Positions 7,803 to 16,440 of a DNA stretch of 64,000 bases are shown here, piece by piece. Both the position numbers and the translations under genes were made by a program. The DNA lies in the NCBI RefSeq assembly GCF_007859755.1, contig NZ_SJPF01000008.1, positions 4,878-68,877 on the forward strand, read 5' to 3'. Below the pieces are notes generated by a model that saw only the letters and a list, made by a program, of their open reading frames with translations, searched no databases and was not told the DNA's origin. The DNA is from Blastopirellula retiformator. GTDB lineage: Bacteria > Planctomycetota > Planctomycetia > Pirellulales > Pirellulaceae. Within the stretch, counting starts at the first letter, position 1. Each line of letters begins with the position of its first letter.

Positions 7803-8801
7803 GTGCTCAAAATTGAAACCAAGCAAGTCGAATCTCCGCAGTTCGAATCGTCGCCCCCTCCCGCTTCGGAGAGGCGTCAGCGGTTGGAAAAGCCGACCGG
7901 CGTTTACCCGATTCGCATTTGGTGGGAGTACGTCGGCGTCCTTACGGTAATCCATGTCACGGCGCTTTACGCTTTCTGGCCTTGGCTTTTTAGCTGGGTT
8001 GGGGTGGCTTCGATTGTGGTCGGGCATCATCTGTTCGGCATGTTCGGGATCACCGTCGGCTATCACCGCATGTTGACCCATCGCAGTTTTCAATGCCGGA
8101 AGTGGCTGGAACATACGTTCGCCGTGTTGGGCGTTTGCTGTTTGCAAGATACGCCTGCCCGCTGGGTCGCAACGCATCGGGTGCACCACCAGCATTCCGA
8201 CCATCGCGAAGATCCGCATACGCCGCTGGTCAACTTCATGTGGGCCCAGTTTGGCTGGCTGACGCTGAAGGATCACAACTTCGGCAAGATGGCTCACTTG
8301 GACCGCTATGCCCGCGACATTGTTCGCGATCCGTTTTACCTTTGGCTAGAACGAGGGCAGAACGGGCTGTTCGTGTTTCTCGCTCACGCGGTGGTGATCT
8401 ACTTGATTGGCGGCGCGATTGGTTGGTCGTATGGCGGCTGGCCGGAAGCTTGGCGGATGAGCTGGAGTTTGCTTGTGTGGGGCGTCGCCGTGCGGACGGT
8501 CGTGGTCTGGCACCTAACCTGGGCCGTCAACTCCATCACGCACATTTGGGGCTATCGGACGTTTGAGACGAATGACGACAGCCGCAACAATTGGCTGATC
8601 GGCTATTTCACGCATGGCGAAGGTTGGCACAACAATCACCATGCCTGGCCGACCGCAGCGGCGCATGGACAAAACTGGTGGGAGTTTGATCTCTCCTACC
8701 GCGTCATTTGGCTGCTGGAAATGGTCGGCCTGGCCTGGGACGTTTCGCGTCCGGATACCAAACGGAAGCAGAAGCAAAAAGATGAGCAGGCCGCCGCCTA
8801 G
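7803..8801 (+). CDS. Acyl-CoA/fatty acid delta-9-type desaturase
   Basis: 332-residue integral membrane di-iron desaturase that introduces a double bond into an acyl chain. The three histidine boxes are present: HRMLTHRSF (first, H...H), HRVHHQHSD (second, HxxHH) and WHNNHHAWP (third, HxxHH), together with several hydrophobic segments between them. The order and spacing match membrane acyl-CoA desaturases (stearoyl-CoA type); an electron donor is not encoded nearby. Start: GTG at 7803, preceded by AGGAAGAA at a suitable distance; an in-frame stop at 7788-7790 excludes anything longer. The stop overlaps the stop of the convergent esterase fragment (shared CTAG). Confidence 0.9.
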   Translation: MLKIETKQVESPQFESSPPPASERRQRLEKPTGVYPIRIWWEYVGVLTVIHVTALYAFWPWLFSWVGVASIVVGHHLFGMFGITVGYHRMLTHRSFQCRKWLEHTFAVLGVCCLQDTPARWVATHRVHHQHSDHREDPHTPLVNFMWAQFGWLTLKDHNFGKMAHLDRYARDIVRDPFYLWLERGQNGLFVFLAHAVVIYLIGGAIGWSYGGWPEAWRMSWSLLVWGVAVRTVVVWHLTWAVNSITHIWGYRTFETNDDSRNNWLIGYFTHGEGWHNNHHAWPTAAAHGQNWWEFDLSYRVIWLLEMVGLAWDVSRPDTKRKQKQKDEQAAA

Positions 8802-9373
8802 CTCTTCGATTTCTTCGCGTATGCGGCGACGTCTTTCGCCGCTTTGGTCCGCACGCCTGGCTTGTTCAAAAAGCCGAGGTCCTTCAGCCACGCCAGGTAA
8901 CTGGCAGGCCAGGTTCCGAACGGAATCCCGTCTCGCTCTTTGATGCCGCCGCCATGGCGGCCGTTGCCGTAGATGTGCATCTCTAAATTGGGGGCGCTCG
9001 CCTTCAGCATCGCGGCAAAGTAGTCGGTCGCCCACAAGGCGTGGACGCGATCACCCGATCCAGCCGAAGCGATAAAGCTGGGGGGAACGTCGGCCGGGAT
9101 CTTCGTCTCCGGCTTCGCCGTAAAAGGGGTTGGTCCCGGATAGATCACGCCAACAAAGTCAGGGCGAGCCGAGACGTCGGCCAGCGGATCGCCCGCGTCC
9201 CGATGATCCCGTTCGAACGCTTCGTACGCCACGGCGGTTGGCGCCGACAGTTCGGCCCCGGCCGAGAAGCCCATGATGCCGATCTTGTTGGGATCTAGTT
9301 TCCACTCGGCGGCGTGTGCTCGAACAATGCGAATCGCTTGAAAGATCTCGGGCGTATGGACTTCGGCAGGCAC
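8798..9373 (-). pseudogene. 5'-truncated alpha/beta hydrolase (acetylxylan esterase-like)
   Basis: About 190 codons corresponding to the C-terminal two thirds of a secreted alpha/beta hydrolase of the BD-FAE/dienelactone hydrolase kind. Visible: DPNKIGIMGFSAGAELS with the nucleophile serine (GFSAG), IASAGSGDRVH around the catalytic Asp, and IYGNGRHGGG with the catalytic His. The N-terminal strand with the HGGG oxyanion loop and the signal peptide are missing. The homologous part starts exactly where a REP palindrome (9365-9385) begins, and the apparent N-terminus VGQAVPA is translated from that repeat. It therefore looks like a gene truncated at a repeat. A GTG at 9373 could start a short protein, but it would lack part of the active site. 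Confidence 0.6.
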
Positions 9374-9385
9374 GGCCTGCCCTAC
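9365..9385 (-). repeat. REP-type palindrome (GTAG + 7-bp stem)
   Basis: On the minus strand: GTAG, then GGCAGGC-CGT-GCCTGCC. It has the same architecture and nearly the same sequence as the pair at 22275-22337. It lies 5 bp beyond the stop codon of the esterase gene that ends at 9391 and at the truncation point of the next hydrolase. Confidence 0.75.
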
Positions 9386-9390
9386 ACTAA

Positions 9391-10455
9391 CTATTCGGCA
9401 TGATAGCCGCGCCACATCCAGACCAGCGTATCGGCTAGCGTCGCTTCAAAGACGCGGCCGTCGCAATGACGGCTCGCTTTGCTGTAGACGAATCGATAGT
9501 CGTAGCCCTTCGCCTTCAAGGCCGCAGCGGTGCGCTGGTTGGCCATCACCCAGTTGTGATAGGTCTCTTCAGGATCGCGTGCACGATTGTCGTTTTCGGC
9601 GACGTGGGTAAAGATTCGCAGCGGCTTCTTCTCGCTGGTTTCGATCAGCTTTCTGCCCGAGTGATACTCCCACGCCCCCAGCGGGTACTCCGCTTCTTCC
9701 GCCGCGTCATCATCTTGTTGATCGACGAACGTGCCGGAATAGGTAATCAGACGGCGAAACAGATCAGGCCGAAACCAACCTGCCGTCAGCGCCGCAGCCC
9801 CGCCAGAGCTGCAGCCCATGATCGCTTTGCCCCACGGATTGTCAGTGAACGCCAGATTCGGATAAGCGGCTTTGATTTGCGGATCGGCCAGAACCGCCGG
9901 TAGCACTTCATCGTTGATAAACCGGGCGAACCGGTCCGACATGGTGTCGTACTCCAGGCCGCGTTGGCTCCCCTTGCTATCGTTACCGCCGTTTTCTACC
10001 GCGATCACGATGAACGGGGGCAAGCGTCGATCGGGATCGGTCGAAATCGTCAGGTTGTCGAGCGCATTGCGAACCAAGTTCAAACGGCTCGGCCCATCCA
10101 GGGTGACCAAGATCGGCGCCTTGGTTCCCTCTTTGTAGGCGGCGGGAATGTAGACCCAGATGCGGCGTTTTTCCCGGACCGGCTTTTTCGGATCGAGCGT
10201 CTTATCGTCTCCGCGAAAAATCTTGCTATCGGCGAGCGGCATCGAGAACTCAAACAGCTTCCCTTTCGGGTTGCCCTGGTCGGTCAAATCGGGGTCGATC
10301 TGGTAGTCGGGGCCGACGACGAAATCGCCGTTCCCGGCTGAGCCTGGATTCTCTTGATAGGGTTGCTCCGCCGTCACGGCGGAGCCCAGCAGCGACAAGA
10401 AGGCGAGCGAGAAGCAAGATAGGACAATGACGCGCAGCGAGCGTGTTTTGGGCAT
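9391..10455 (-). CDS. Secreted esterase (PF00756-type, enterochelin esterase-like)
   Basis: 354 residues starting MPKTRSLRV with a signal peptide (hydrophobic to about residue 28, SAVTAEQ). The central region matches the esterase D/Fes fold: KRRIWVYIPAAYKEGTKAPI, PPFIVIAVENGG, IMGCSSGGAAAL containing the nucleophile serine (GxSxGG type), and the C-terminal HVAENDNRARDPEETYHNW and RHCDGRVFEATLADTLVWMW, where RHCDG carries the catalytic His. It probably hydrolyses ester bonds of polysaccharide substituents or siderophore-like compounds outside the cytoplasm; the substrate is unknown. Longer in-frame upstream codons exist but lack a signal sequence and overlap the promoter region, so ATG 10455 is preferred. 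Confidence 0.8.
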   Translation of the reverse strand: MPKTRSLRVIVLSCFSLAFLSLLGSAVTAEQPYQENPGSAGNGDFVVGPDYQIDPDLTDQGNPKGKLFEFSMPLADSKIFRGDDKTLDPKKPVREKRRIWVYIPAAYKEGTKAPILVTLDGPSRLNLVRNALDNLTISTDPDRRLPPFIVIAVENGGNDSKGSQRGLEYDTMSDRFARFINDEVLPAVLADPQIKAAYPNLAFTDNPWGKAIMGCSSGGAAALTAGWFRPDLFRRLITYSGTFVDQQDDDAAEEAEYPLGAWEYHSGRKLIETSEKKPLRIFTHVAENDNRARDPEETYHNWVMANQRTAAALKAKGYDYRFVYSKASRHCDGRVFEATLADTLVWMWRGYHAE

Positions 10456-10639
10456 CGGGGACTCTGGCAAGCAGGTGCACGGGGAGGTTGGGGGACGCTC
10501 CATTCTAGCATGGCGAGACGCGGGACTCTGCGAACAAATAAAACTAAGGAATTGACCTAAGTGTTGGCGGTCGGTACTAATAGAGTAACGCAAGAAAGTG
10601 TCCAAACCCGCGATCGATCCAATCAGGAAGATGCCTGCG

Positions 10640-10978
10640 ATGGTGAAGAAAACGGCGGCGATCGACAACATTTTTCGGGCCTTGGCCGATCCAACGCGTC
10701 GCCAAGTGCTAGAGCGGCTGGGGCGCGGCCCGGCTTCGGTCAGTGAGTTGGCCGAGCCATTTTCGATGGCGCTGCCCTCGTTCGTGCAGCACCTGGCGGT
10801 GCTAGAGGAATGCGCCCTGGTTCGCTCGAAGAAGCAGGGACGCGTGCGCACCTTTGAGCTTGTTCCGCAGACCCTGCAGACGGCCGAAGATTGGTTAGGG
10901 CGACAGCGGCAGCTTTGGCAGCGGCGGTTGGATCAGTTGGATGATTACTTACAAAGCCTGAAGGACAAGCAATCATGA
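10640..10978 (+). CDS. ArsR-family winged-helix regulator
   Basis: About 112 residues. The sequence [22 protein letters not shown] is the classic ArsR-family N-terminal helix, followed by SVSELAEPF and the recognition helix region [18 protein letters not shown], then the wing ([15 protein letters not shown]) and a C-terminal dimerisation helix. No metal-binding CVC motif is seen, which fits the subgroup paired with SRPBCC proteins. Starts at 10598 (GTG) and 10631 (ATG) are possible; ATG 10640 has the best spacing from the GGAAG at 10626-10630. It overlaps the next gene by 4 bp (ATGA), so the pair is translationally coupled. Confidence 0.85.
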   Translation: MVKKTAAIDNIFRALADPTRRQVLERLGRGPASVSELAEPFSMALPSFVQHLAVLEECALVRSKKQGRVRTFELVPQTLQTAEDWLGRQRQLWQRRLDQLDDYLQSLKDKQS

Positions 10979-11457
10979 GTCGTGCGTATACCTTGCAGCC
11001 CGATCCGCACCTGGACCTGGTTCTAGAGCGAGTCGTTGACGTTCCGCGCGAGCTAGTCTGGACGGCCTGGACGACGCCGGAGCATATTTGCCAATGGTTT
11101 TGCCCGCGTCCTTGGACGGTGAGCGATTGCGTGATCGACCTGCGCCCGGGAGGCGTTTTCAGCACGACAATGTGCTCGCCGGAAGGGGAGCAATTTCCGA
11201 ATGTTGGTTGCTACCTCGAAGTGATCCCCGGCGAACGTCTGATCTGGACCGATATGTTGCTGCCGGGCTTTCGCCCTGCGGATCAAGGTTTCATGACGGG
11301 TATCCTGACGCTAGAGTCGACGCCCGAAGGAACCAAATACACCGCCACCGCGCTGCACCGCGACGTCGACGCACGGAAACAGCACGAAGAGATGGGATTC
11401 CACGCCGGTTGGAATGCGGCGCTCGATCAACTAGTTGAGCTGGTGAAAAGCTTCTAG
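10975..11457 (+). CDS. SRPBCC/AHA1-domain protein
   Basis: 160 residues of the START-like (SRPBCC) fold, AHSA1/YndB type. Characteristic: [28 protein letters not shown] at the start, [10 protein letters not shown] in the strand region, and the C-terminal helix [20 protein letters not shown]. Members form a hydrophobic pocket and are commonly encoded directly after an ArsR regulator, as here; the ligand is unknown. Stop overlap with the regulator indicates one transcription unit, probably controlled by that regulator. Confidence 0.9.
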   Translation: MSRAYTLQPDPHLDLVLERVVDVPRELVWTAWTTPEHICQWFCPRPWTVSDCVIDLRPGGVFSTTMCSPEGEQFPNVGCYLEVIPGERLIWTDMLLPGFRPADQGFMTGILTLESTPEGTKYTATALHRDVDARKQHEEMGFHAGWNAALDQLVELVKSF

Positions 11458-11470
11458 ACGCGACTCGCGA

Positions 11471-12607
11471 CTAGTTCTTTCCAAGGATCTCTTGCAGCGC
11501 CGGAACATAGGCGTCGGCGTATCGCACCATGCCCAGGTCGCTCGGATGCGAGCCATCGGTCGCCGCTTCGCCGTCGTCTCCCAGCAGATCTTCGCCGGGC
11601 AGGTAGTAGAGGTTTTTGACCCCGGCGGCCTGCAGGTTTTCGTAGGCCAGTTTGAATGCGGCGCGGCTCGTTTCGTGCCGATCGCGGTGCGCTTTCTTGA
11701 AAGGCGAGGAGGTGTTGGATCGGTCCTCGACCAACAGAATGGGCGTATCCGGATGCGACTTGCGTAGCTGCATCACTAGCGGTTCGGTCTTCTCGGCGAT
11801 CGTCTCATGGCCGACGTTCGGCAGGCAGTCGATCACGAAGACGGCCGGGTCCAGTTCGGTCAGAAATTCTCCCACTTCGGCTTCCAGACGGCCGTTGCCG
11901 GAAAAGCCAAGATTGATCACCGGGCAATTCATCCGTCGACCAACGATGCCGCTGATCGACATCCCGGGGCGCGAAGCACAGGCGCCATGCATGATCGACG
12001 TGCCGTAGAAGACGATCGGCTTTTCGTCACGCGGCGCGACGGCAGTGAATTTGCTTCCTTCCGGCACGCCGATTTCCAGCTGGTCGACGCCGTTGTAGAG
12101 TGGAAGGTACAGCGTGTAGAGTCGCGGCTCGCCGTTGGGACGAGGATCGATTCCGCTGACCAACTCTGCGTTGACCTGTTGCGCACCAGGCCGCGATACG
12201 GCCAGCCAACGATCGTGGCCCGCTTCGTCGCGAGCATACAAATCGACGCCGCTCACCCCGGTCGCAGGCATATGCGGCATGTCGAGTCGGTTGCTCATTA
12301 GTTTGTAACGAACGTGAATTGTCGTGGCGTCGGTCGTGAAACGGGTCAGCATTCCGGCCGAGTGGCGACTGAGGCTCCAGACGGCGCCGCGAACCTTCTC
12401 TTCGGCCCGACTTGGTAAACGATCGTAGTAGCGAACGACGTCGTCCCACCCTTTCCCTTCGACGCCCCAGTCTTGCACGTCATACCAGGCGACGCCATCT
12501 TCGACCTGCGGCTGGGGCGCTTCGGCCCAGGCGGATGAAGCGAATGCGGACAACGTGGCGAGAGTGACGAACAGAAACAGCTGGCGGCGTGTGGCAGGTT
12601 CAGGCAT
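11471..12607 (-). CDS. Secreted SGNH/GDSL-type hydrolase
   Basis: 378 residues with a signal peptide (to SSAWAEA, about residue 30). An N-terminal beta-rich domain (residues ~35-190, YDVQDWGVEGKGW...) is followed by an SGNH hydrolase core: FYGTSIMHG near residue 202 (block I, Ser nucleophile), NLGFSGNG (block III, Asn), and TDGSHPSDLG near the C-terminus (block V, Asp and His). This arrangement is typical of planctomycete secreted esterases acting on carbohydrate acetyl groups; the substrate is not determinable. It is convergent with the SRPBCC gene. Confidence 0.9.
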   Translation of the reverse strand: MPEPATRRQLFLFVTLATLSAFASSAWAEAPQPQVEDGVAWYDVQDWGVEGKGWDDVVRYYDRLPSRAEEKVRGAVWSLSRHSAGMLTRFTTDATTIHVRYKLMSNRLDMPHMPATGVSGVDLYARDEAGHDRWLAVSRPGAQQVNAELVSGIDPRPNGEPRLYTLYLPLYNGVDQLEIGVPEGSKFTAVAPRDEKPIVFYGTSIMHGACASRPGMSISGIVGRRMNCPVINLGFSGNGRLEAEVGEFLTELDPAVFVIDCLPNVGHETIAEKTEPLVMQLRKSHPDTPILLVEDRSNTSSPFKKAHRDRHETSRAAFKLAYENLQAAGVKNLYYLPGEDLLGDDGEAATDGSHPSDLGMVRYADAYVPALQEILGKN

Positions 12608-12747
12608 GGTAGTAGCTCTTGCGGTGTGTTGGGAGAAGCGGAAAGGAAGGCTGTTAGGTAGGATGGTCGCAGGGCTCTATTATGAACGATTCTCGCCCCG
12701 TTTCCAACTAAAGAATCGACCCGCGGCCAATTGGACCAAACGACTCG

Positions 12748-13458
12748 ATGAACCTGACCGAAGAGGGAACCATTCTGCAAGTGCGGGCGCCGGGGATCAA
12801 TTTTTACGTCTTGCGCGACGGTGAAACGCTTTATCTGATTGACGCCGGGTTCATCGGCGGACCGCGGTTGCTGCATCGGGCGCTGGCGCGGCGGCGTTGG
12901 AATCGATTCCCGGTTGGCGGCATCCTGATCACGCATGGACATCTCGACCACATTTTGAACGTGCAGCAAATTGCCAAGCGGTATGGAGCATGGATCGTCG
13001 CGCCGCGACTTGATGCCGAGCAATATCGCGGCAAGTCGAACTACCCTGGCAAGGCCCGCGTCGCCATGTGGCTGGAGAGAGTTGGGCGCCCGATCCTAGG
13101 GTTTCGTCCCTTTAGGCCAGACCGATTATTGGATGACGGCGATCAGATCAACGTTTGGCAAGGTCTCCAAGCGGTCCATTTGCCGGGGCATACCGCAGGG
13201 CATATGGGCTATTATTCGCCAGCGCGACGACTGCTGTTCAGCGGCGATCTCTTCGTCAGTTATGGATATCGGGCAAGTTTGCCGCCTGACATCTTCAATA
13301 CCGCGCCGGAGCAGATTCCGGCGAGCGTCGATGCAGCCCTGGCGTTCGACTTGGAAGGGATTTTTCCCAATCATTGCGACGTTTCGCCGCCTGATGTCCA
13401 TCTGCAGCGGTTGCGAAAGTTGGCGAACCGATTGGCGAACAAACCGGCGGTCGACTAG
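12748..13458 (+). CDS. MBL-fold metallo-hydrolase
   Basis: 236 residues, cytoplasmic. Metal-binding motif ILITHGHLDHILN (HxHxDH type) near residue 70, then LPGHTAGHMGY with the second-shell His near residue 150, LLFSGDLFVSYG with the bridging Asp, and FPNHCDVSP with the final His near residue 212. This is the metallo-beta-lactamase fold, usually binding two Zn or Fe ions; members include glyoxalase II-like hydrolases and lactonases, and the substrate is not defined. The start MNLTEEGTILQVRAP fits the family N-terminus. Confidence 0.9.
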   Translation: MNLTEEGTILQVRAPGINFYVLRDGETLYLIDAGFIGGPRLLHRALARRRWNRFPVGGILITHGHLDHILNVQQIAKRYGAWIVAPRLDAEQYRGKSNYPGKARVAMWLERVGRPILGFRPFRPDRLLDDGDQINVWQGLQAVHLPGHTAGHMGYYSPARRLLFSGDLFVSYGYRASLPPDIFNTAPEQIPASVDAALAFDLEGIFPNHCDVSPPDVHLQRLRKLANRLANKPAVD

Positions 13459-13472
13459 TTGTTCGGCTGAGG

Positions 13473-14255
13473 TTAGTCGCACGGCGTTGCCGGAAGTTCC
13501 ACCGCGTACTTCTTCAGCAGCTTGGCGTACTGGCCGGTTTGGCAAAGTTCGTGAATGCGATCGTTGAACTCGGCGCACAGCGACTCGTTTGCAAACGCCA
13601 CTTTGAAATTGGTGACGTCGGGAAAGATCTTAAAAACCTGCATGTCGGTAAGAGAGTGCCCCAGATCTTGGGAAAAGTGGTTGAAGATGTTCTCGTCGAT
13701 TACGATGACCGCGTCGTCCGACTTCCAGAACTCTTCGACTTGCTGCCGTTGGTCGGCGATTTCTTGATAGTTGGCGCGGTTGGGTCCGCCGGGGCCGAAC
13801 ATCGCTTGAAACTTGTCGCCCAATTCTTGATCCGCTTTTTGCCAGGTCAGCATCGGATGGCCGCCGAGATCGGCGACTTTCTCAATTTTGGCGTCGGCTG
13901 TCTTTTTGGCGATCGCGACGTTGGAGAAGCCGATGAAGTCGATCGAGTCGAACTCGCCCCCGTTCGCTTCCCGCACCCCGACGGAAACATCCGCTTTATT
14001 GTTGGGAACCGCGGTTTCCAGTTCGCCGTAAGGCAACTGCACGAAGCTCAGTTCGTACTGAGACAGGGCGAGCTGCATTAGCTCAACTTCCAGGCCAGTG
14101 GTCGCCCCGTCCAGGACGTACGGCGGAATGTCGGGCGAAATGGCGACGACCAATTCTTTCCGCGCGTCAAATTCTGACGTTGATTGCGGAGAAGGTTGAC
14201 AACCAACCGTCTGGAAAATGACGACCAGCAGCGGCAGGGCGACGAGGGACTTCAT
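13473..14255 (-). CDS. Solute-binding lipoprotein, family 3 (amino-acid type)
   Basis: 260 residues. A lipoprotein signal peptide ends VGC (lipobox, Cys about residue 19). The mature part is a type II periplasmic binding domain: LVVAISPDIPPYVLDGATTGLEVELMQLA, the usual opening of family-3 solute-binding proteins, then ADVSVGVREA, KVADLGGHPML and an ending NDRIHELCQTGQYAKLLKKY. Such proteins deliver amino acids or related small molecules to an ABC importer, but no permease or ATPase gene is adjacent, so it may act as an orphan or sensor-associated receptor. Confidence 0.85.
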   Translation of the reverse strand: MKSLVALPLLVVIFQTVGCQPSPQSTSEFDARKELVVAISPDIPPYVLDGATTGLEVELMQLALSQYELSFVQLPYGELETAVPNNKADVSVGVREANGGEFDSIDFIGFSNVAIAKKTADAKIEKVADLGGHPMLTWQKADQELGDKFQAMFGPGGPNRANYQEIADQRQQVEEFWKSDDAVIVIDENIFNHFSQDLGHSLTDMQVFKIFPDVTNFKVAFANESLCAEFNDRIHELCQTGQYAKLLKKYAVELPATPCD

Positions 14256-14334
14256 CGAAACGGACTCCGAACAAGCGGCGAGACGTGGGACGCCGCTATT
14301 GTACGTTGTTCTGAGCGGAGTTGCGCTTCTGCAG

Positions 14335-14937
14335 TTAGGCCAAGTGCGTCATCATCTGCTGGCGATGTTTCACGCTCAGGACGATGCCAATATGAATTGC
14401 CAGCGCCGTCGCGAGCCCAACGACGTGGGCCAGCATGCCGAGACCATTGCTCTCGCTCAAGATGATCCAGGTGAACCCGCCGATCGGCAGGAACAAGAAG
14501 ATCGCGGTCCATAGTCCTGGGTTATAGCGGTGCAGGGCCAGCGTCATGGCGACATGGGCGATGCCGTTGAGCAGCATCGTATAAACGGCGATCAAACCCC
14601 AGCCAACGTCCAACAGGCCTGCCATCAGCAAAGAGACGAAGTAGACGATCCAGACGCAGCCGACGTTGATCCACATGGTGGCGCGCGGCGTCAGCGCCTC
14701 TTGACCACCGGCGACCGTTTCGTTGACGAAGCGGCGAAAACGATCCCCCAGGTGTTCTTCGAGCTGGTGAATCTGATAGACAATCAACTGCAGAAAGACC
14801 AGCACCAGGGCGAAGCTCCACACGCCAGCGACCAGCGGCAGCATGCCGATCAAAAACAGCATCGAGACGGCGCCGGCGAACGGCCAGTTGTCATCGAGCC
14901 ACTGGAGCGGGGAAGGCGTTTTTTCCGGAATCGACAT
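14335..14937 (-). CDS. HXXEE-type multi-pass membrane protein
   Basis: 200 residues with about six hydrophobic segments. The first hydrophobic helix ends in YQIHQLEEHLGDRF, containing the H-x-x-E-E signature of the HXXEE family, whose role is unknown. NGIAHVAMTLALHRYNPGLWTA near residue 135 carries further conserved His/Asn. ATG at 14937 (MSIPEKTPSPLQW) is chosen because the longer frame adds a basic, non-homologous extension. No operon partner. Confidence 0.75.
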   Translation of the reverse strand: MSIPEKTPSPLQWLDDNWPFAGAVSMLFLIGMLPLVAGVWSFALVLVFLQLIVYQIHQLEEHLGDRFRRFVNETVAGGQEALTPRATMWINVGCVWIVYFVSLLMAGLLDVGWGLIAVYTMLLNGIAHVAMTLALHRYNPGLWTAIFLFLPIGGFTWIILSESNGLGMLAHVVGLATALAIHIGIVLSVKHRQQMMTHLA

Positions 14938-15154
14938 CGACTTCAAGCCTCTGCCAAAGAGTACAAGAACCTCGAGAAATTTTGGAAGTCTAGGTCGTCG
15001 CGGCAAACTGTCAAATCGCCACGATTGCACGCCCAACAAACGCCTAAGCCATTGCGAGCGGTACGATCGCCGCTCGACCGCTATAAGACATACCATTTCT
15101 CGATTTGCCGCTGCCAGTCGGCGACAAGGGATTTTGTTGTGCCGGTCCGTTCGA

Positions 15155-16186
15155 TTAGACCGGTCGTGGGTTTCGTTCCTCGAATCCGCGTTGATGCCAG
15201 TATGGATAGGCGAGCGTGGTTTCGCTCGCTTTGTCGAGCAGCTCCACTTGCTCGGGCGTCAGGTTCCAATCGACCACGTCCAGGTTCTGCTTCAACTGTT
15301 CTTCGTTACGGGCGCCAACGATGATCGTCGCCACCGACGGACGCTGCAGCACCCAGTTGAGCGCAATCTGGGCGACCGACTTGCCCGTTTCCGCGGCGAT
15401 CTGGTCAAGCGCGTCGACAACGTCGTAAACGTGCTTATCCGAGACCGGCGGTCCATTGTCGCGGGCCACTTTGCTTTTTAGGCGGGTCGTTTCCGGAAGT
15501 GGTTGGCCGCGACGAATCTTGCCAGTCAAGCGTCCCCAACCGAGCGGACTCCAGACGACGGCGCCCACGTTTTGATCGAGCGCTAGCGGCATCAGTTCCC
15601 ATTCGTAGTCGCGGCCGACCAAAGAGTAATAGGCTTGGTGAGCGACGTACCGCGATAGGCCGTACTTTTCAGAAATCGCGAGCGATTTCATCAAATGCCA
15701 GCCAGAGAAGTTCGAGCAGCCGATGTAGCGGATCTTGCCCGCTTTGACCAAATCGTCGAGCGTCATCAAGGTTTCTTCGATCGGCGTCGTCGCGTCGAAG
15801 CCGTGCAGTTGGAACAGGTCGATGTAGTCGGTTCCCAAGCGACGGAGACTCGCTTCGACGGCTCGCGTCAGGTGAAACCGGGACGACCCAACGTCGTTCG
15901 GACCGTCACCAATGCGGAAGGTCGCTTTGGTGGAGATCAGCACTTGGTCGCGGCGCCCTTTGACCGCTTGGCCAAGAATCTCTTCGGCGACGCCTTGTGA
16001 GTAAACGTCGGCCGAGTCGAACATCGTCAGCCCGGCGTCCAGGCAGACGTCGACTAGACGGGTCGCTTCAGCGACGTCGGTGCTGCCCCACGCCTTAAAC
16101 ATCTCTCCGCCGCCGCCAAAAGTGCCGGTGCCAAGACTGAGGACGGGGACTTTGAAACCGGATCCGCCGAGTTGTCGATATTGCAT
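15155..16186 (-). CDS. Aldo/keto reductase
   Basis: 343 residues, NADPH-dependent (beta/alpha)8 oxidoreductase. The catalytic tetrad can be placed: D and Y in MFDSADVYSQG, K in VLISTKATF, H in LFQLHGFDA. Further family landmarks are YRQLGGSGFKVPVLSLGTG at the start, IRYIGCSNFSGWHL, AVVWSPLGWGRLTGK and the C-terminal NADP-binding IIVGARNEEQL. It resembles the YajO/Tas branch acting on small aldehydes and ketones. ATG at 16186 precedes the conserved beginning; the longer upstream frame is non-homologous. Confidence 0.9.
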   Translation of the reverse strand: MQYRQLGGSGFKVPVLSLGTGTFGGGGEMFKAWGSTDVAEATRLVDVCLDAGLTMFDSADVYSQGVAEEILGQAVKGRRDQVLISTKATFRIGDGPNDVGSSRFHLTRAVEASLRRLGTDYIDLFQLHGFDATTPIEETLMTLDDLVKAGKIRYIGCSNFSGWHLMKSLAISEKYGLSRYVAHQAYYSLVGRDYEWELMPLALDQNVGAVVWSPLGWGRLTGKIRRGQPLPETTRLKSKVARDNGPPVSDKHVYDVVDALDQIAAETGKSVAQIALNWVLQRPSVATIIVGARNEEQLKQNLDVVDWNLTPEQVELLDKASETTLAYPYWHQRGFEERNPRPV

Positions 16187-16440
16187 GCTGAACTGCTTTC
16201 TCTGGGGTTGCGTGAAATGGACTACGAAGCCTGAGCCCTGCCGCACAGGCCTGCGACTCGCCCGCCGTCTCCTATTAACGCAATGCCGTCGAGCAAGGCA
16301 AGCCGGGGAAGCGTAAGAGAAAATGAGTGGGAAACCGAGTGAATCTTCAAGCCGCTCTTTAGGGGCCCCGGACACGTCACAAGGAGCTTGTTAGTTATAA
16401 TCGAGGGCGTAGTATCTGAATTTCGCGAACAGAGACGTTT

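Noticed and set aside
7838-7860. Possible tRNA T-loop (GTTCGAATC)
   Set aside because: It lies within the desaturase coding sequence and no cloverleaf can be built around it.
12831-13034. Minus-strand frame inside the MBL-fold gene
   Set aside because: Antisense to a gene with full metal-binding motifs.
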